Origin: Polytrichum commune
Taxonomy: Eukaryota > Streptophyta > Polytrichopsida > Polytrichales > Polytrichaceae
Assembly: GCA_950295325.1 (NCBI GenBank)
Contig: OX485808.1
Span: 36,169,180 to 36,233,179 of the forward strand
Direction: 5' to 3'
DNA: 64,000 nucleotides
The notes beneath the pieces were generated by a model. It was not told the origin of the DNA, ran no database searches, and worked only from the letters and a program-made list of their open reading frames with translations. Numbering within the stretch: position 1 is the first letter of the stretch; every line of letters begins with the position of its first letter. The position numbers and the translations under genes are program-made. Shown here piece by piece: positions 1 to 11,639 of this stretch.

Positions 1-1217
1 AGGTCCCTAACAAATACCAAAAATACCAAGATATTTGTGACTATTTTTCTGCATATTTTACTGCAGCAGAAGAACAGCCAAGGTAACTTGACTTTGTAAT
101 TTAGAAAACCGCATTGGAGGTTCTAGTGTTCCTAAGTTTAGGACGGGATAGGTCCCCAACAAATACCAAAAATACCAAGATATTTGTGACTATTTTCCTG
201 CATATTTTACTGCAGCAGAAGAACAGCCAAGGTAACTTGACTTTGTAATTTAGAAAACCGCATTGGAGGTTCTAGTGTTCCTAAGTTTAGGACGGGATAG
301 GTCCCCAACAAATACCAAAAATACCAAGATATTTGTGACTATTTTCCTGCATATTTTACTGCAGCAGAAGAACAGCCAAGGTAACTTGACTTTGTAACTT
401 AGAAAACCGCATTGGAGGTTCTAGTGTTCCTAAGTTTAGGACGGGATAGGTCCCCAACAAATACCAAAAATACCAAGATATTTGTGACTATTTTCCTGCA
501 TATTTTACTGCAGCAGAAGAACAGCCAAGGTAACTTGACTTTGTAACTTAGAAAACCGCATTGGAGGTTCTAGTGTTCCTAAGTTTAGGACGGGATAGGT
601 CCCCAACAAATACCAAAAATACCAAGATATTTGTGACTATTTTCCTGCATATTTTACTGCAGCGGAAGAATAGCCAAGGTAACTTGACTTTGTAATTTGG
701 AAAACTGCATTTGAAGTTCTAGTGTTCCTAAGGTTGAGGATGGCATAGTTCCCCAACAAACACCAAAAATACCAAGATATTTGTGACTATTTTATGCATA
801 TTTAATTGCAGCAGAAGAATAGCCAAGGTAACTTGACTTTGTAATTTGAAAACCGCATTGGAGGTTCGAGTGTTCCTAAGGTTGAGGACAGCATAGTTCC
901 CCAACAAATACCAAAAATACCAAGATATTTGTGACTATTTTTCTGCATATTTTACTGTGGCGGAAGAATAGTCAAGGTAACTCGGCTTTGTAATTTGAAA
1001 AACTGCATATGAGGTTTTAGTGTTCCTAAGGTTGAGGACCGTATAGTTCCCCAACAAATACCAAATATACCAAGATATTTGTGACTATGTTTCTTCATAT
1101 TTTACTGCGGCAGAAGAATAGCCAAGGTCACTTGACTTTGTGATTTAAAAAACTGAGTTTGAGGTTCTAGTGTTCCTAAGATTGAGGACGGCATAATTCC
1201 CAAACATATACCAAAAA
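1..1217. repeat. ~149-bp tandem satellite, right-hand edge of array
   Basis: Eight full monomers plus a short partial one start at about 1, 150, 299, 448, 597, 747, 895, 1045 and 1195 (period 148-150). Each opens with AGGTCCCCAACAAATACC or a close variant and ends with CCTAAGTTTAGGACGGGAT or a variant. The first four or five copies are nearly identical. Copies after about 600 diverge progressively and the repeat dissolves near 1217. The window begins inside the array, so it continues to the left by an unknown length. It holds no coding capacity. Confidence 0.95.
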
Positions 1218-2217
1218 CTTGCAGCATCCAGCAAACAAAACAGGGAGAAAGGAAACGACAGGATGATATACAACAATAACCTTTTAGTGGCATGATGTGG
1301 TTAAAGTCTACCCTATTAGCATGACACATTAGCTATCATTAGGGCTGCATGAGAAATAGGTGGGAAAATGTGTCAATGATATCCTTAAATAACTCTCCTT
1401 ACATCTCATGAAAGGAACAAAACGTTGGTATTCCCTGTAAGGTGCAAAGCCAAAGGTTTTCAATACCAATATAAGTGACACCACAAAATAGTGACATCTG
1501 GTATTCAAATTAAAGCGGTGTCAATGCACGTCACCTTCACAGATCGAGGATGGCTTGACTAACAAACATTAGTTCTGAATGCCAAGTCCAAGAGCAGGAT
1601 ACAAACTAAACCGCAAACTGTTGACACCTGCCCAACTTTACAGATGGTTGGGATCAAACACTATTGCTTTGTCCAATATATTTGCACAATATATTTGCCT
1701 TGGCTTTGTGATAATCTTTGGCAGTTCCTTTCTCAGCACTCGAATTTTGGAAGAGGTAGGACTCTTTGACGAGGAAGCCCCAGTGGAGTGCTTGTCAGTC
1801 ATAACTCTCAAGATACCTGGTGCCAACTTATACAAATACCTGAAACCCACGATCATGCTAAGCATTAGGCGAAGTCAAACAGAGCCTTAACAGAAAAATA
1901 GAGCCATGTTTATTAATTACTGAAAATCCTTATGCAATCTATCAATAATTTGAGGTTTAGAGAAACTAGGGTCACGAGAAACAAGGGTACCTGCAATCTT
2001 TGCTGGCTGCTACTACTGCAAAGATCTGAAGCGATTTTGTAATACTCTCCAAGATAGTCCTGTGTGACAAGTTTTCTTTCTGCCTGTGTGCTTATGTATC
2101 ACTGCCATTCTAAGCACAGAAGGTATTTCTCCAGTACACCATCGCCCAATGCCACTTACCAACTGGCAATGTAACCTTGGCCATAAACCTCTAGGTATTG
2201 ACTTGCTGCAAGTAATT
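1218..2217. other. Gene-free stretch between satellite and makorin 3' end
   Basis: No conserved coding segment is seen. The short ORFs here (for example 1579-1890) have no recognisable motif and overlap each other on both strands. The part nearest 2217 is probably the makorin 3' UTR. Confidence 0.5.
1909..1914 (-). terminator. Possible poly(A) signal of the makorin gene
   Basis: AATAAA on the minus strand, about 305 bases downstream of the makorin stop codon. The spacing is plausible for a plant 3' UTR, but plant poly(A) signals are weakly defined and no transcript end is known. Confidence 0.3.
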
Positions 2218-5200
2218 CTATATAGCCAAATTGCTCAAAAAATCTGACAACCTGCACGCAGCATGATAAGACACATAAGTCAAGGGGAGAAAAACAACAA
2301 ACTCATGTAGAATACTTGAAGAACTTTTGTCCCAGCAAATTCTTGAAAAGTCCTCACTTTAGATCTGCACTAACCTTCTCATCCATGATCTATATGTAAG
2401 CAGAAAGACTTTGGTGACCTCCAATATCAGATGTTATCACAAATGGACCATTCATTGGAACTCAAGAAGAAACCTATTTGAATACTTGCCGATTTTTACT
2501 GTCTTTTACTCTTTAGCAAATTGGTTCACTGATCAAAACATGGTGCTCAAATCCCAGAATTTAAGCAAGGTTCATAAGCTTTTTCCAGCAGGTCCTCCAC
2601 ATCCTGGAATTCAAATGGTCAAACTTAGTGATGAGTGAAAATCCACACCGGACATTCTTTGCGATGACAGTGCTTCCGTCTGCAGCCCCAAGATGGCGGA
2701 GCTTGACTTCCTCCCGACTACCGTCCTTGAAGGCGTGCTGCACACATTAAGATTGACTTATCAAAGATAAGTTCCATGTGAATAGTTCGATATACAACAC
2801 ACTGCCACATCCACAGTACAGAAAGCATACAAAAGTACAGCTCATGTAAGCCTTCCGAATCCCCAGAACAATTGCATTCTCTAGGAATGTAAAATGCATT
2901 AGAGAGAGTATGGATCCTACAGACCTTGTAAAAGCAGCTGGTTCCAAATGGACAAGTACCATTCCCATTGTCGAAGTACCTGCAATCAATATCACTGCAC
3001 ACAGAGATCCAGACTCAGTGATTGCATACACTAGTAATCAGCAATGCAATTTTCAAGGTGAACTGACAACAGATATCATGTAACTGTTTTGTTGGACAGC
3101 CAGACAAGATGCCCAAAGAACCCAAATTATGATAAACTATTCTAGGTTTAAAAGGCGACATAATCAGGAGGAAGGGGGCTAAATGACCATTTAATGAGCA
3201 CGATAATCTTCACTTTAATAATGAATAAGAAATTCATAGGAGTTCTGCAAATTATGAGGAAAGTGGCCACAGCCTTGATTTAGGCTTGCTAACCATCTCA
3301 TATAAATCGTGTGTTGCATATCCTAGGAGGAGTGGGCTAGTCAGAAAAAGTAACCATTCACGACCCAACTACCTTAGTGGGCTACACCATACCTAACATT
3401 GAAGAGTAAGGTAAGACCAAACAACAAACCTGAGCTTATTCTTGTACCCATTGATGATATCCTCCTTCTCTTCAGGTGTGGAGTACCAAACGACACTAGG
3501 AACCACATAGTGTGTCGGCACTCGGCAGACTGGGCAAGCGCGCACAACGGTATCAATATCCATTCCTGGTGCGTGAGATCCACTTCTCCAGCCTCGTATA
3601 CACCCAATGCAGAAAGGATGATCACACCCAGACATCAACCCAAACTTTCTCTCGGCCACCGTGAACTTTGAGTGCACCCTCTCCAAACAAACAGAGCATT
3701 CAATGTCCTGGCTCTTCAATAGCAATTCCAAATTCTTCTTGTTCCTTTCACACTGCCGCTTGTGTTCCTCGCGTTCCAGTGGCCGATGGGGATGCAGACA
3801 GTGCTTCCCACAGGTTGGGCAAAGATCGCCGTGTATGTTGCGACAAGACTCGCCAAGTGGACATGTGCCGGCAGCAGCAAAAGCACATATAGGCCTGTCA
3901 TTTGGATCATCAGAGATCACTGGCTCATAAAAATCTTCTTCACCTTCAGCAGGTGGGAATTCTATAGTCACAGTCTCTTTGTTGTTATGGCTGCTTGAAG
4001 TTTGCTGCCAGGGATCTGTGGGGACAATTAGGGATTTTGCCTGCGTCTCACTTTTGCTCACTTTTGAGGCTAACTCAGACGCTGGTGGAATGGCTGCTGG
4101 CAAATGCCTTGCCACTGGAGGTGGGACAGGTGGAGCTGGACCTGCCCGAGATAATTTAACATGTTCATATCGACAGTGCGCTCCATACGTGCATAGTCCG
4201 CGCTGGTAATATGTGCATACCTGTAAGTCAATCAATGACACTTAATGGCACTTTTTACACTAGAGCTTGAGGGCCTGTGACGATGAAATCTAAAATCATA
4301 TAGGTGGAAAATGGTGTGTCTTGACTTTGCATTACACTACAGTTTGAGGCCTAAGGACCAAGGGCCCAAGGAAGTTTTGTTGGATTGAACAAACCTATGT
4401 GGAGTCCTACATGACATGCTATGGATAATGTTGTGTCATGGTCTACCGTATTTGGCATCAAGCCCTCCTCAAAGAGGTAGGTCTAACTAAAAACCCTGGA
4501 AGCCATCACAATTTGTTCAAAATCTCATCATAAACCTACTAGAATTATTATAACATATTGTGTTCAAGGGCCCACACTAATAGGATGCTAAATGAAATAG
4601 GGTTCAGTTGAGGGGCCGGTCGCATGTCTTTATACTCCACTGGAAGGCCCATGACCACACAAAATCAATCAGTTTTTAATGGTACGGCCTTTGGATGAGG
4701 TTCAAAGGGCCTAACAATGTCATGGTTACAGTTTTCCAATTAGTATGAGATGTAAACTGTCTACTGGATCAGTTACCTTATCAATGGACCACTAAGGTTA
4801 TGTCATGCTGATGTGTCTGTTGTATTTACAAACTTCCAACTCTCAACCAAACTATTTAGTCTCAGAAAATAGGATACGCCAAATAAAAGTGAACTTCCAG
4901 GTAGCACAAAGAAGTTGCGCATCCAACAAAATGCATGCAAAACAGGTCTTTAAATTGACTCATTCAAAGCATATCACCATTAATTGTAAACTCACCTGGC
5001 TTGCCTGGTCGCTCCAGTTGTGAGAGAACATGCAATCACTTCCTTTCAGACATGCTCCATGCATGAAGAACTTGCACAACACACTGCATAAATCAATGTA
5101 CATGTAAACATTAGGTTTAGAAACACTACAACCCTAACCCTAAGTAGGAAGGCCAATCGGGACAGAAATAGACATCAATCACCACTATGAGGATCAGAAA

Positions 5201-5927
5201 ATTCAGATTCTTCTGATAGACTCTAGCTCCAGAGAAAATTGACAGCGTTAGCTCAAAATTCTACATAACATTAGATACCAAGTGATCAATGCGAACTTAG
5301 GTTGAAATATTCAACATCATAAGCCTCTTGATACTCTGTGTTGGTTGTGGTGAAAGTGGATGCAATAAAACTCAGCTAGTAAGCAGAAGCCATCCAATTC
5401 CTCGTGAATATAGAATAAGTATATGGATGCCATTCCGGCCAATTTGATTTATTCTACCAACACTATTACGAGTTCAAATCCTGAGAATTCTCTAATATGC
5501 TCAAATCCACGCTCAGGATACATTAACCACTCTAGGCTCATTAGTCATCAACATAATTGCGAGGATCTATATGACCATTTAATCACCACAAGAATCCTCA
5601 CTTTGATAATAGCTCCAAAAATTATGAGGAGAATGACTGCGGGCACGATTTGAATTTGCTAAACATCTCACACTTATTGCATATTTCATATCCTATGAGA
5701 AGCGGGTGTAGATGCAGAGAGAAAAGCGTCCGATTAAGACCCACTTACCTTACCTCGCTACAATAGAAAAGTTTCTTCCGAAACAGAAGAACTTAACATT
5801 TCCTTGAGAAAGACGATGTGAAAATCGCTAATTCCACGACAAAAATGAGAAACTAGAGATATATGAAATCCGAGAAACCAATCAGAGAGCGGTGTGATAG
5901 ACACACGTACCGGCTCCGTCCCTCCAT
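2218..5927 (-). CDS. MKRN: Makorin-type RING/CCCH zinc-finger E3 ubiquitin ligase (6 exons)
   Basis: Predicted RING E3 ubiquitin ligase of the makorin family; members also bind RNA through CCCH fingers. Exons on the minus strand: 5911-5927, 4996-5083, 3430-4220, 2925-2994, 2649-2737, 2218-2251. All junctions are GT-AG, the phases close, and the product is 362 aa. Two N-terminal CCCH fingers are seen (C9/C17/C23/H27 and C37/C45/C51/H55). A third, makorin-type Cys/His region begins at C147, followed by a [12 protein letters not shown] block. A C3HC4 RING spans C210-C267 (ECSVC...CDHPFC...CPVC). A last CCCH finger lies at C303/C313/C319/H323. The start is the ATG in MEGRSRVLCKFF, just before the first finger. 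The last exon encodes [11 protein letters not shown] and the stop. Order and length fit plant makorins. Introns 1-3 contain repeat-family copies. Exon 4 has two possible acceptors 15 nt apart; the upstream one keeps Cys303. Confidence 0.93.
3140..3385 (+). repeat. Family A element, 5'-truncated copy in makorin intron 3
   Basis: Matches the family A consensus from TTTAATGAGCACGA through CTCATATAAATCGTGT to GACCCAACTACCTTAG. The left half is missing. Orientation is arbitrary (plus means ending in ACCTTA). Confidence 0.75.
4245..4660. repeat. Family B element copy in makorin intron 2
   Basis: Diverged relative of the element at 8459-8956 and the copy at 43376-43733. Shared blocks include TTTACACTAGAGCTTGAGG, the GTGTCATGG block and CTCCTCAAAGAGGTAGG. 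Ends are approximate. Confidence 0.5.
5428..5765 (+). repeat. Family A element in makorin intron 1
   Basis: Recognisable from CTCTAGGCTCATTAGTCATC through CTATATGACCATTTAATC to AAGACCCACTTACCTTA. It lies wholly inside intron 1. Confidence 0.75.
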
Positions 5928-6300
5928 CTTGCCACACACAAGAAATTGCTCACACAGAAATTGCAACTTCGGAGTCCAAATTGAGAAGTAGAGGTTGATA
6001 TTGATGTGAGACCCGGGAGGTGGCCGATCTCCAGAGAGTCACAACTGGATTGCGGCTACATCTGCAATTGTGAAGTGCAATTTGAAGGCATGGAAGCAGG
6101 TGTGATGATGCAGAGGCCATGGTTGGATGGATGAGCGGTGGAAGGCGCGGCAGGTGAGGGTTTGTTGCTGTCTAGGGTTTTAGCTTAGGGTTTGGGGAAC
6201 CGATAGGGTTCGATGATGCATGTGAGTTCTAGGGTTTGGACTCTGAGCAACCTTGTTGAAGCAGGTGGTTTCTGCTTCCGTTAGGTCTAAGCTAGACGTA
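5928..6300 (-). promoter_or_regulatory. Makorin 5' UTR and promoter with telo-box-like motifs
   Basis: The sequence upstream of the makorin ATG carries several CTAGGGTTT/TTAGGGTTT motifs between about 6171 and 6240. These are telo-box-like (AAACCCTA on the minus strand) and are common in promoters and 5' UTRs of plant housekeeping genes. No clear TATA box was picked out. Confidence 0.4.
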
Positions 6301-6309
6301 CCTAATTCG

Positions 6310-7011
6310 GCTACCTAATCTTATACTGGAGTGGTATGTGGTTAGATGTGGCTCCAAGAATGGATACCAAAAAAACACGTGTCCAAAAGAGATTGGCATA
6401 TGTGCTAATCATTCTAGGCTCAACAGTTAACATAATTATGGGGACCTATATGACCATTATTGGCCACAATAAACTTTCATTTTGATTTTGAATAAGATAT
6501 TCACATGAGCTCCAATAATTACGAGGAAAGTGGCTATGGCCTCAATTTGGATTTGCTAACCGTCATGTATGATACTAGAAGTGTGTTTCAACTCCTTTGA
6601 GAAGCGGGTTAGTTGGACAAGTAACCATTTAAGACCCATCTACCTTTTGGGTACTTAATGAGCAATGGCATGGAGGGTGGGTTTACATTGCCTAGGGTCC
6701 AAGTCATATGTGGTAATCATTCTAGGCTTAACAATTAACATAATTATGGGGACCTATATGACCATTATTGGCCACAATAAACTTTCATTTTGATTGTGAA
6801 TAAGATATTCATATGAGCTCCAATAATCATGAGGAAATTGGATTTGGCCTCAATTTGGATTTGCTAACCGTCATGTATGATACTAGACGTGTGTTTCATC
6901 TCCTTTAAGAAGCGGGTTAGTTGGACAAGTAACCATTTAAGACCCATCTACCTTTTGGGTACTTAATGAGCAATGGCATTGAGGGTGGGTTTACATTGCC
7001 TAGGGTCCAAG
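6310..7011 (+). repeat. Family A element with internal 308-bp tandem duplication
   Basis: A full-length-looking family A copy (6310-6660) plus about 50 bp of right flank is followed by a second copy of the last ~308 bp. Matching points such as AATCATTCTAGGCT sit at 6407 and 6715. Both units end with the same non-element tail (TTTGGGTACTTAATGAGCAA), so the duplication happened after insertion. Confidence 0.85.
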
Positions 7012-7019
7012 TCCAAGAC

Positions 7020-8225
7020 AATGAATGGGTAGTGCCGGCAGTTAGTTACAAGCTAGCCGGTTGATTTCGAGAATTTCCAAATGCAATTGGAAAGTTTAGG
7101 AAGGGGTTCAGGAAGAAAATCAAGGTTTACGGAAATGGGCCGATTAGAAGAAAAAAAATGCCGGCATTAAGGCAAGCTGCCCTAGAGTATCCATGGCAAA
7201 TTACCGATTGAAAAATTATATTCATGGCGGGCAGCCGACCAAATATATATATATTAGGTAATTTTTTCAATACTATGCATAGTTTGAGACTATGCCTTGT
7301 TGGCTTGTGGTTTAGGGTTACTTGCTTCCCGCCACAACTTCCATTCCGCAGCGGTGGAGCTTGCATTTTCGTTTGCATTATGAGTTTTTGAGTTCTAGAA
7401 TTGCTGGATTGTTGAGTGACAATAGCTTCAAGAGGTTTTCGTTGTTGTTGCTCAACGAAACTGTGAGGTATTGTACTTACAGTGAAACAAAAATATTGTT
7501 TGAGGGAGTGCCAAAGTTAGAAATAGGTTGGGTAGTAAGAATCTCGATGCAATGTTGCGTATTGCCTTGGAAAGGCCATATGAGGAGGTAGATGACATAA
7601 TTGGTGACACTATCCCACTTTGGAAGAAGGACATTAAGTACCGTTTTTTGTATGCTAATCCCTCTTCTTATTTGAATTCTCCTAATACAGCAAGTGTGAG
7701 TGATGTGTCTTGTTCGTTTGGGCAATTGATACTAATGGCAATGGTACGCAAATTTCGTGATTTTTCAATACTAACTAGCCTCCGGATAATACTTGGACCT
7801 TTTTGTGGTGCTTGTATTTTCCGAAGGCTAAATCCTTAGCCCTAATATGGTAGGGGCTTTGCCAGGTTCAACTCTTGCTAAGGATACTATTTAGACAAAA
7901 AAAATGGAGAGTGAATGCCCACATTATTTAATCCTAAACACTTAAAAAGAAAGAAATAATAAATGACAATGACACATCCACCACCAAAATATAAAACCGG
8001 CCCCACTTTAGACCTTTTGGAAATTGCATAAATGAAAAAACAAATGTCAGCTAATTGCCTAAATACATTAGGAAATGGGGGCTATCAACTGATAAATTTT
8101 GCACTCTCTAGGCCCACTTCCGGGTAAAAATTGAAAAATCCGAGCCACCTCTAGAAAGCTCGGCAATTAGCCGTTTTCTCTACAGAACTCCCCGGACTCT
8201 GGTCCAAGAAACTCGGGATCCCGAA
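7020..8225 (+). mobile_element. hAT-like transposon remnant
   Basis: Contains a fossil of a hAT transposase C-terminus (see 7528-7690). Clustered CCGGCA/GCCGAT-type motifs flank it (about 7032-7070, 7130-7230, 8150-8175), as expected of hAT subterminal repeats. A related remnant with the same motifs lies at about 24520-26090. Ends are approximate and no TIR or TSD could be fixed. Confidence 0.5.
7528..7690 (+). pseudogene. hAT transposase C-terminal dimerisation fragment
   Basis: The reading frame gives NLDAMLRIALERPYEEVDD then IPLWKKDIKYRFLYANPSSY. This resembles the conserved C-terminal end of hAT transposases (NRL-x-LD-x-L-RI-x-(I/L)-E-G-P...LW) and is clearly related to 25505-25690. The catalytic core, BED finger and the rest of the domain are absent, so this is a dead fragment. 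Family assignment is from pattern memory. Confidence 0.5.
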
Positions 8226-8458
8226 TTCCTTTAACACTAAGGTATGCGGGTGTTATCAGTTGTTTTCCATGTTCTCCGACCTCTATTAGATTTATACAAT
8301 GAATTATGTGTTGCATTAAGCAAATCTACAATGAAAGCATCATCTAGATTTGGGTTGGAAATCCCCTATTTGATTATAGTTACTGGAAGTGCATGTTGGT
8401 TGATTCTCTAACCAAATACATGATAGGTCTTCCCAATTGTCTTTATCGTTGAGTTTGA

Positions 8459-8956
8459 GGGCCACTTCACACACGAGCCATGAGCCGTGACCATAAAATT
8501 GTGAGAACCCAAAAGTAAATGTCCAAAGGCCGTCCCAACACACCTCCAAAATCATGTAGTGTGGTCACGGACCCTTTAGTGTAGTGTGAAGCCTTATGTG
8601 ACTGAGCCCTCACCAATTGCTATTTCAATGGAGTTCTATTCATGCGGGTCCTCACACATGATAACATAGAATAAATCAATGGATGTGAGCATTCAGAGTG
8701 CCATGGTCTCCCAATTTTGTCTTAGGCCTACCTCCAAGAGGTGGTTTTTGAAAATAGTGCAACTGACCATGAAACATGTTCCATTTGATGCCATGTAGGA
8801 ATCCATGTAAACTTTACATCCATCTTGCATTCACATACTCCATTGGTCCCTCAAGTGTAGTGTGAAGCGAACTTGGACCAACTCCGCCTTTTCCACCAAT
8901 GAGAGCGCTTGAAGTGTCATGGTCATGGGCTCTCAGTCTCGTGTGTGAAGTGGCCC
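8459..8956. mobile_element. Family B PIF/Harbinger-like MITE with TGA target duplication
   Basis: Inverted termini start GGGCCACTTCACACACGAG on both ends (8459 onward, and ending at 8956). They are flanked by TGA at 8456-8458 and 8957-8959. A GGGCC terminus and 3-bp TSD fit PIF/Harbinger (Tourist-type) elements. No ORF is present. It has relatives at 4245-4660 and 43376-43733. Confidence 0.75.
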
Positions 8957-8984
8957 TGAGTGGTTACTAAGTGTTTACTAAAAT

Positions 8985-10010
8985 TTGAAGATGTAGTCCG
9001 ATCTCTTTCAAGCACGTGTCTTTATGGTGTTTGTCCTTTGATCCTTAATGAACCACACAACAATCAAATATAGGTGTTTGACAAAGAAAGATAACCAAAT
9101 CACACCCACATACCATAAGGTTGATGGCTCTTAAATGATTACTTTTTCGATTAGCCCACTTCTCCTAGGATATGAAACACGCAATTAGTATGAGACGGAC
9201 AGCTCATGGGGTGAGTTTTTCATACCATGTACAAACTAATGTGAGTATAAGAAGAGATATTACTCGAGGCTTTAGCGTACAATATACATAAGGGAGAGGC
9301 ATTGTTTTTCTCTTATATGTACATTTATGAAGGCTATCAAGAATTTGTAGTAAAGGTAGGTGTACAAAAGGGGCCCTTAATGTTTAGAGGAAAATTTGAA
9401 AATGGAAGTGTTAATTTTGTTCAATTTATGATTATCATCCAAATGACATGTGTTTGAAGGTTTAATAATTATGAATTACGTCCTATGGATGAAAATTTGT
9501 ACAATGACTTTCTCATTGGAAAGTGAAAGTGGATTATATGTGTAATAATTGCCTTTTATTTTCATAATTTATATTTTGTGTATGTGGTGGAGACATTTAT
9601 CACATTAAAATGAATAGCTTAGTATAAACACATGAGTCCCTTTTGTAACCTACCCTTAGTACATATACATTTCTTTTCTCTATAAATTTCTCACACATAG
9701 GCAATTTCATTTCATAATCACCACACACCTCATTTAGGTTTCCAATGAAGCGTCCACCCCGCATGGTGGTTAGCAAATCAAAATTAAGGCCACAACCACT
9801 TTCCTCATAATTCCGGAGCTTAAATTGTTAATATGTTTGTCTTCATTGTCAAAACGAGGATTTATTATGCTTGTCAGATGGTTAAATCTAGGATAATTCT
9901 CATATTTTGAACATGCAATTCGATCTTTTTAAAACACATATCTTTTTGATACATGTTCTATGAACCACACCAACGTATGCATGCCATCTAAGCACATCAC
10001 AATAAACCCA
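8985..10010 (-). repeat. Family A element split by a ~550-bp insertion
   Basis: The parts at 8985-9208 and 9766-10010 together rebuild family A. The first breaks off after CAATTAGTATGAGACGG and the second resumes with TGGTTAGCAAATC. The intervening 9209-9765 is unrelated. It starts near CATGGGGTGAG and ends near CCACCCCGCATG, which hints at short inverted ends, but no clean target duplication is visible. Confidence 0.55.
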
Positions 10011-11080
10011 CAAATTATCAACAAGTTGCAACTATGAGCCTATTGTATTCATCGAGTTACTCACTTATTTTAATGGAAACCCTAGCTCCCCACACCCCTT
10101 TATATTTTCCTAGGGACGGTCACAAACCAAGCTGCGAAACCCCATTGAAGCCCCAAAGCGGCTATCCAATAGAAGAAAGTAGAGATCACAAGACAAATTG
10201 CCCAAATTCATTAACACATTAAGCCCTCCCCTCAAGAGGCAATACGGAAAGGCACCAATTCCCCTTCCCTCCCTAACATGTCCCTCAACACAACCCATTA
10301 AACAAAACTCCAAATATGTTGCTTTATGGAAGGGAGGTCATTGGCAAGTTTAGGGTTTAGGGTGTGGGCATCTTTCCATGCTTTTGAGCACTAATTTCGC
10401 AAGCGACTTTCCAAGACTCATGAACCTACATACATCCACAAAGTGTCGCCCATGTTACTCCACTCAACCACATTACTTCAAGGTGCTTTCCCAAATTCTC
10501 AAGAGAAATACTTCTAAGCATAAATGATTTTAGCCATGTCAATAACCTACATCATAGTATCCTTGGTAAGTACACTTGAAGGGCATGTGAAGAAGCCTCA
10601 CATAAATCCAAACCCAAACCCGTCTACTTATAAAGTATTAAAAGAAACATGGCCCAAATCTTAAAATGCCAAGGCTATTTTCATGAATCCTCCGGACATA
10701 TTTGAAGAAGGGTTCTCATATACCCTCGATTATGGATAAGAAGAACTACATAACATTATTAAGCAACTACATGATGGTTCCTTCCAAAGAAAGAGGTTGC
10801 AATTGAAAACTATTATAATATACGATTGCTTGTCGAAGAATTCGCATATACAACTTGGGTGCCCCCCATAAACATAGAATCTTGTGGTTAAAGAACAATA
10901 TTGCTCATGTGATACATGGTCCCAAGGAGTTGTGGAATGTTACGAAATTGTTCTCGTATGCCTTTGACCTCTAAAATCCATATTCCCTACATGTATATGA
11001 ACCAATGCAACTTCAACCAACTTCATGATACACTTGTCATACCTTCAAGTCTAAGGAAGACACCCCTTACTCTAATTGGG
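10011..11080. other. Gene-free degenerate sequence
   Basis: No conserved protein segment in six frames. The small ORFs at 10034-10313 and 10916-11182 carry no motif. Possibly an old transposon interior, but I recognise nothing in it. Confidence 0.5.
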
Positions 11081-11084
11081 ACAC

Positions 11085-11395
11085 CTGTATTTGAGCACCA
11101 CTATGTGGTTTGGCATGGCTTGAATATAATAGATTGGACAACATGCTCAGAATACAATTCCCGTTCTAAGCTCAATAGTTAACATGATTGAGGGGTATCT
11201 ACACAACCATTTAACGAGCACGAGAATCTTCACTTTGATTATGAATAAGATGTCCATACGAGCTCCATAAATTATGAGGAAAATGGCTACAAAATATATT
11301 TAGATATATTAAATATCGCTTACTAATTGAGTGTTTCATATCATAGGATAAGTGGGGAAGTCGGAAAAAGTAACTTCTAAGACCCAACTACCGTG
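11085..11395 (+). repeat. Family A element just upstream of the plastid-protein gene
   Basis: Recognisable from CACCTGTATTTGAGCACCAC through TTTAACGAGCACGAGAATC to CTAAGACCCAACTACCG. It ends about 155 bp before the putative TATA box of the next gene. Confidence 0.75.
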
Positions 11396-11551
11396 TATAT
11401 TTTCACACTCGCTCCTGCCGTATACTGGTTCCAACCGGATCCGTCCGGGTATAGAAAACGACGACACTCTCCTGATACCCGTCGGATATATGAAGATAAC
11501 CGACCTATTCTACTCCGGATAAGTGCCTAGAGATACCCAGCCCACAGAGGG

Positions 11552-11558
11552 TATAAAA
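11552..11558 (+). promoter_or_regulatory. Putative TATA box
   Basis: TATAAAA lies 82 bp upstream of the ATG at 11640, so transcription would start near 11585. This argues against the in-frame upstream ATG at 11523, which would precede the TATA box. Confidence 0.5.
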
Positions 11559-11639
11559 CCGGGTATCTTGCGATTCCCATCCCTTCTGCACCGGGAAGCT
11601 TATCCAGCATTCCACTTCGTCGCAACGAAGCACGCAGCT

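Noticed and set aside
2561..2648. Alternative last makorin exon reading [18 protein letters not shown] after TTGAATTCCAG
   Set aside because: The frame does not join exon 5 in phase, the intron would be only ~45 nt, and a better exon at 2218-2251 gives [11 protein letters not shown] in phase.
5124..5142. ACCCTAACCCTAA telomere-like motif
   Set aside because: Only two units, inside makorin intron 1; too short to mean an interstitial telomere.
11523..11639. Upstream in-frame ATG of the plastid-protein gene
   Set aside because: It lies upstream of the TATAAAA at 11552; the ATG at 11640 opens a typical transit peptide.
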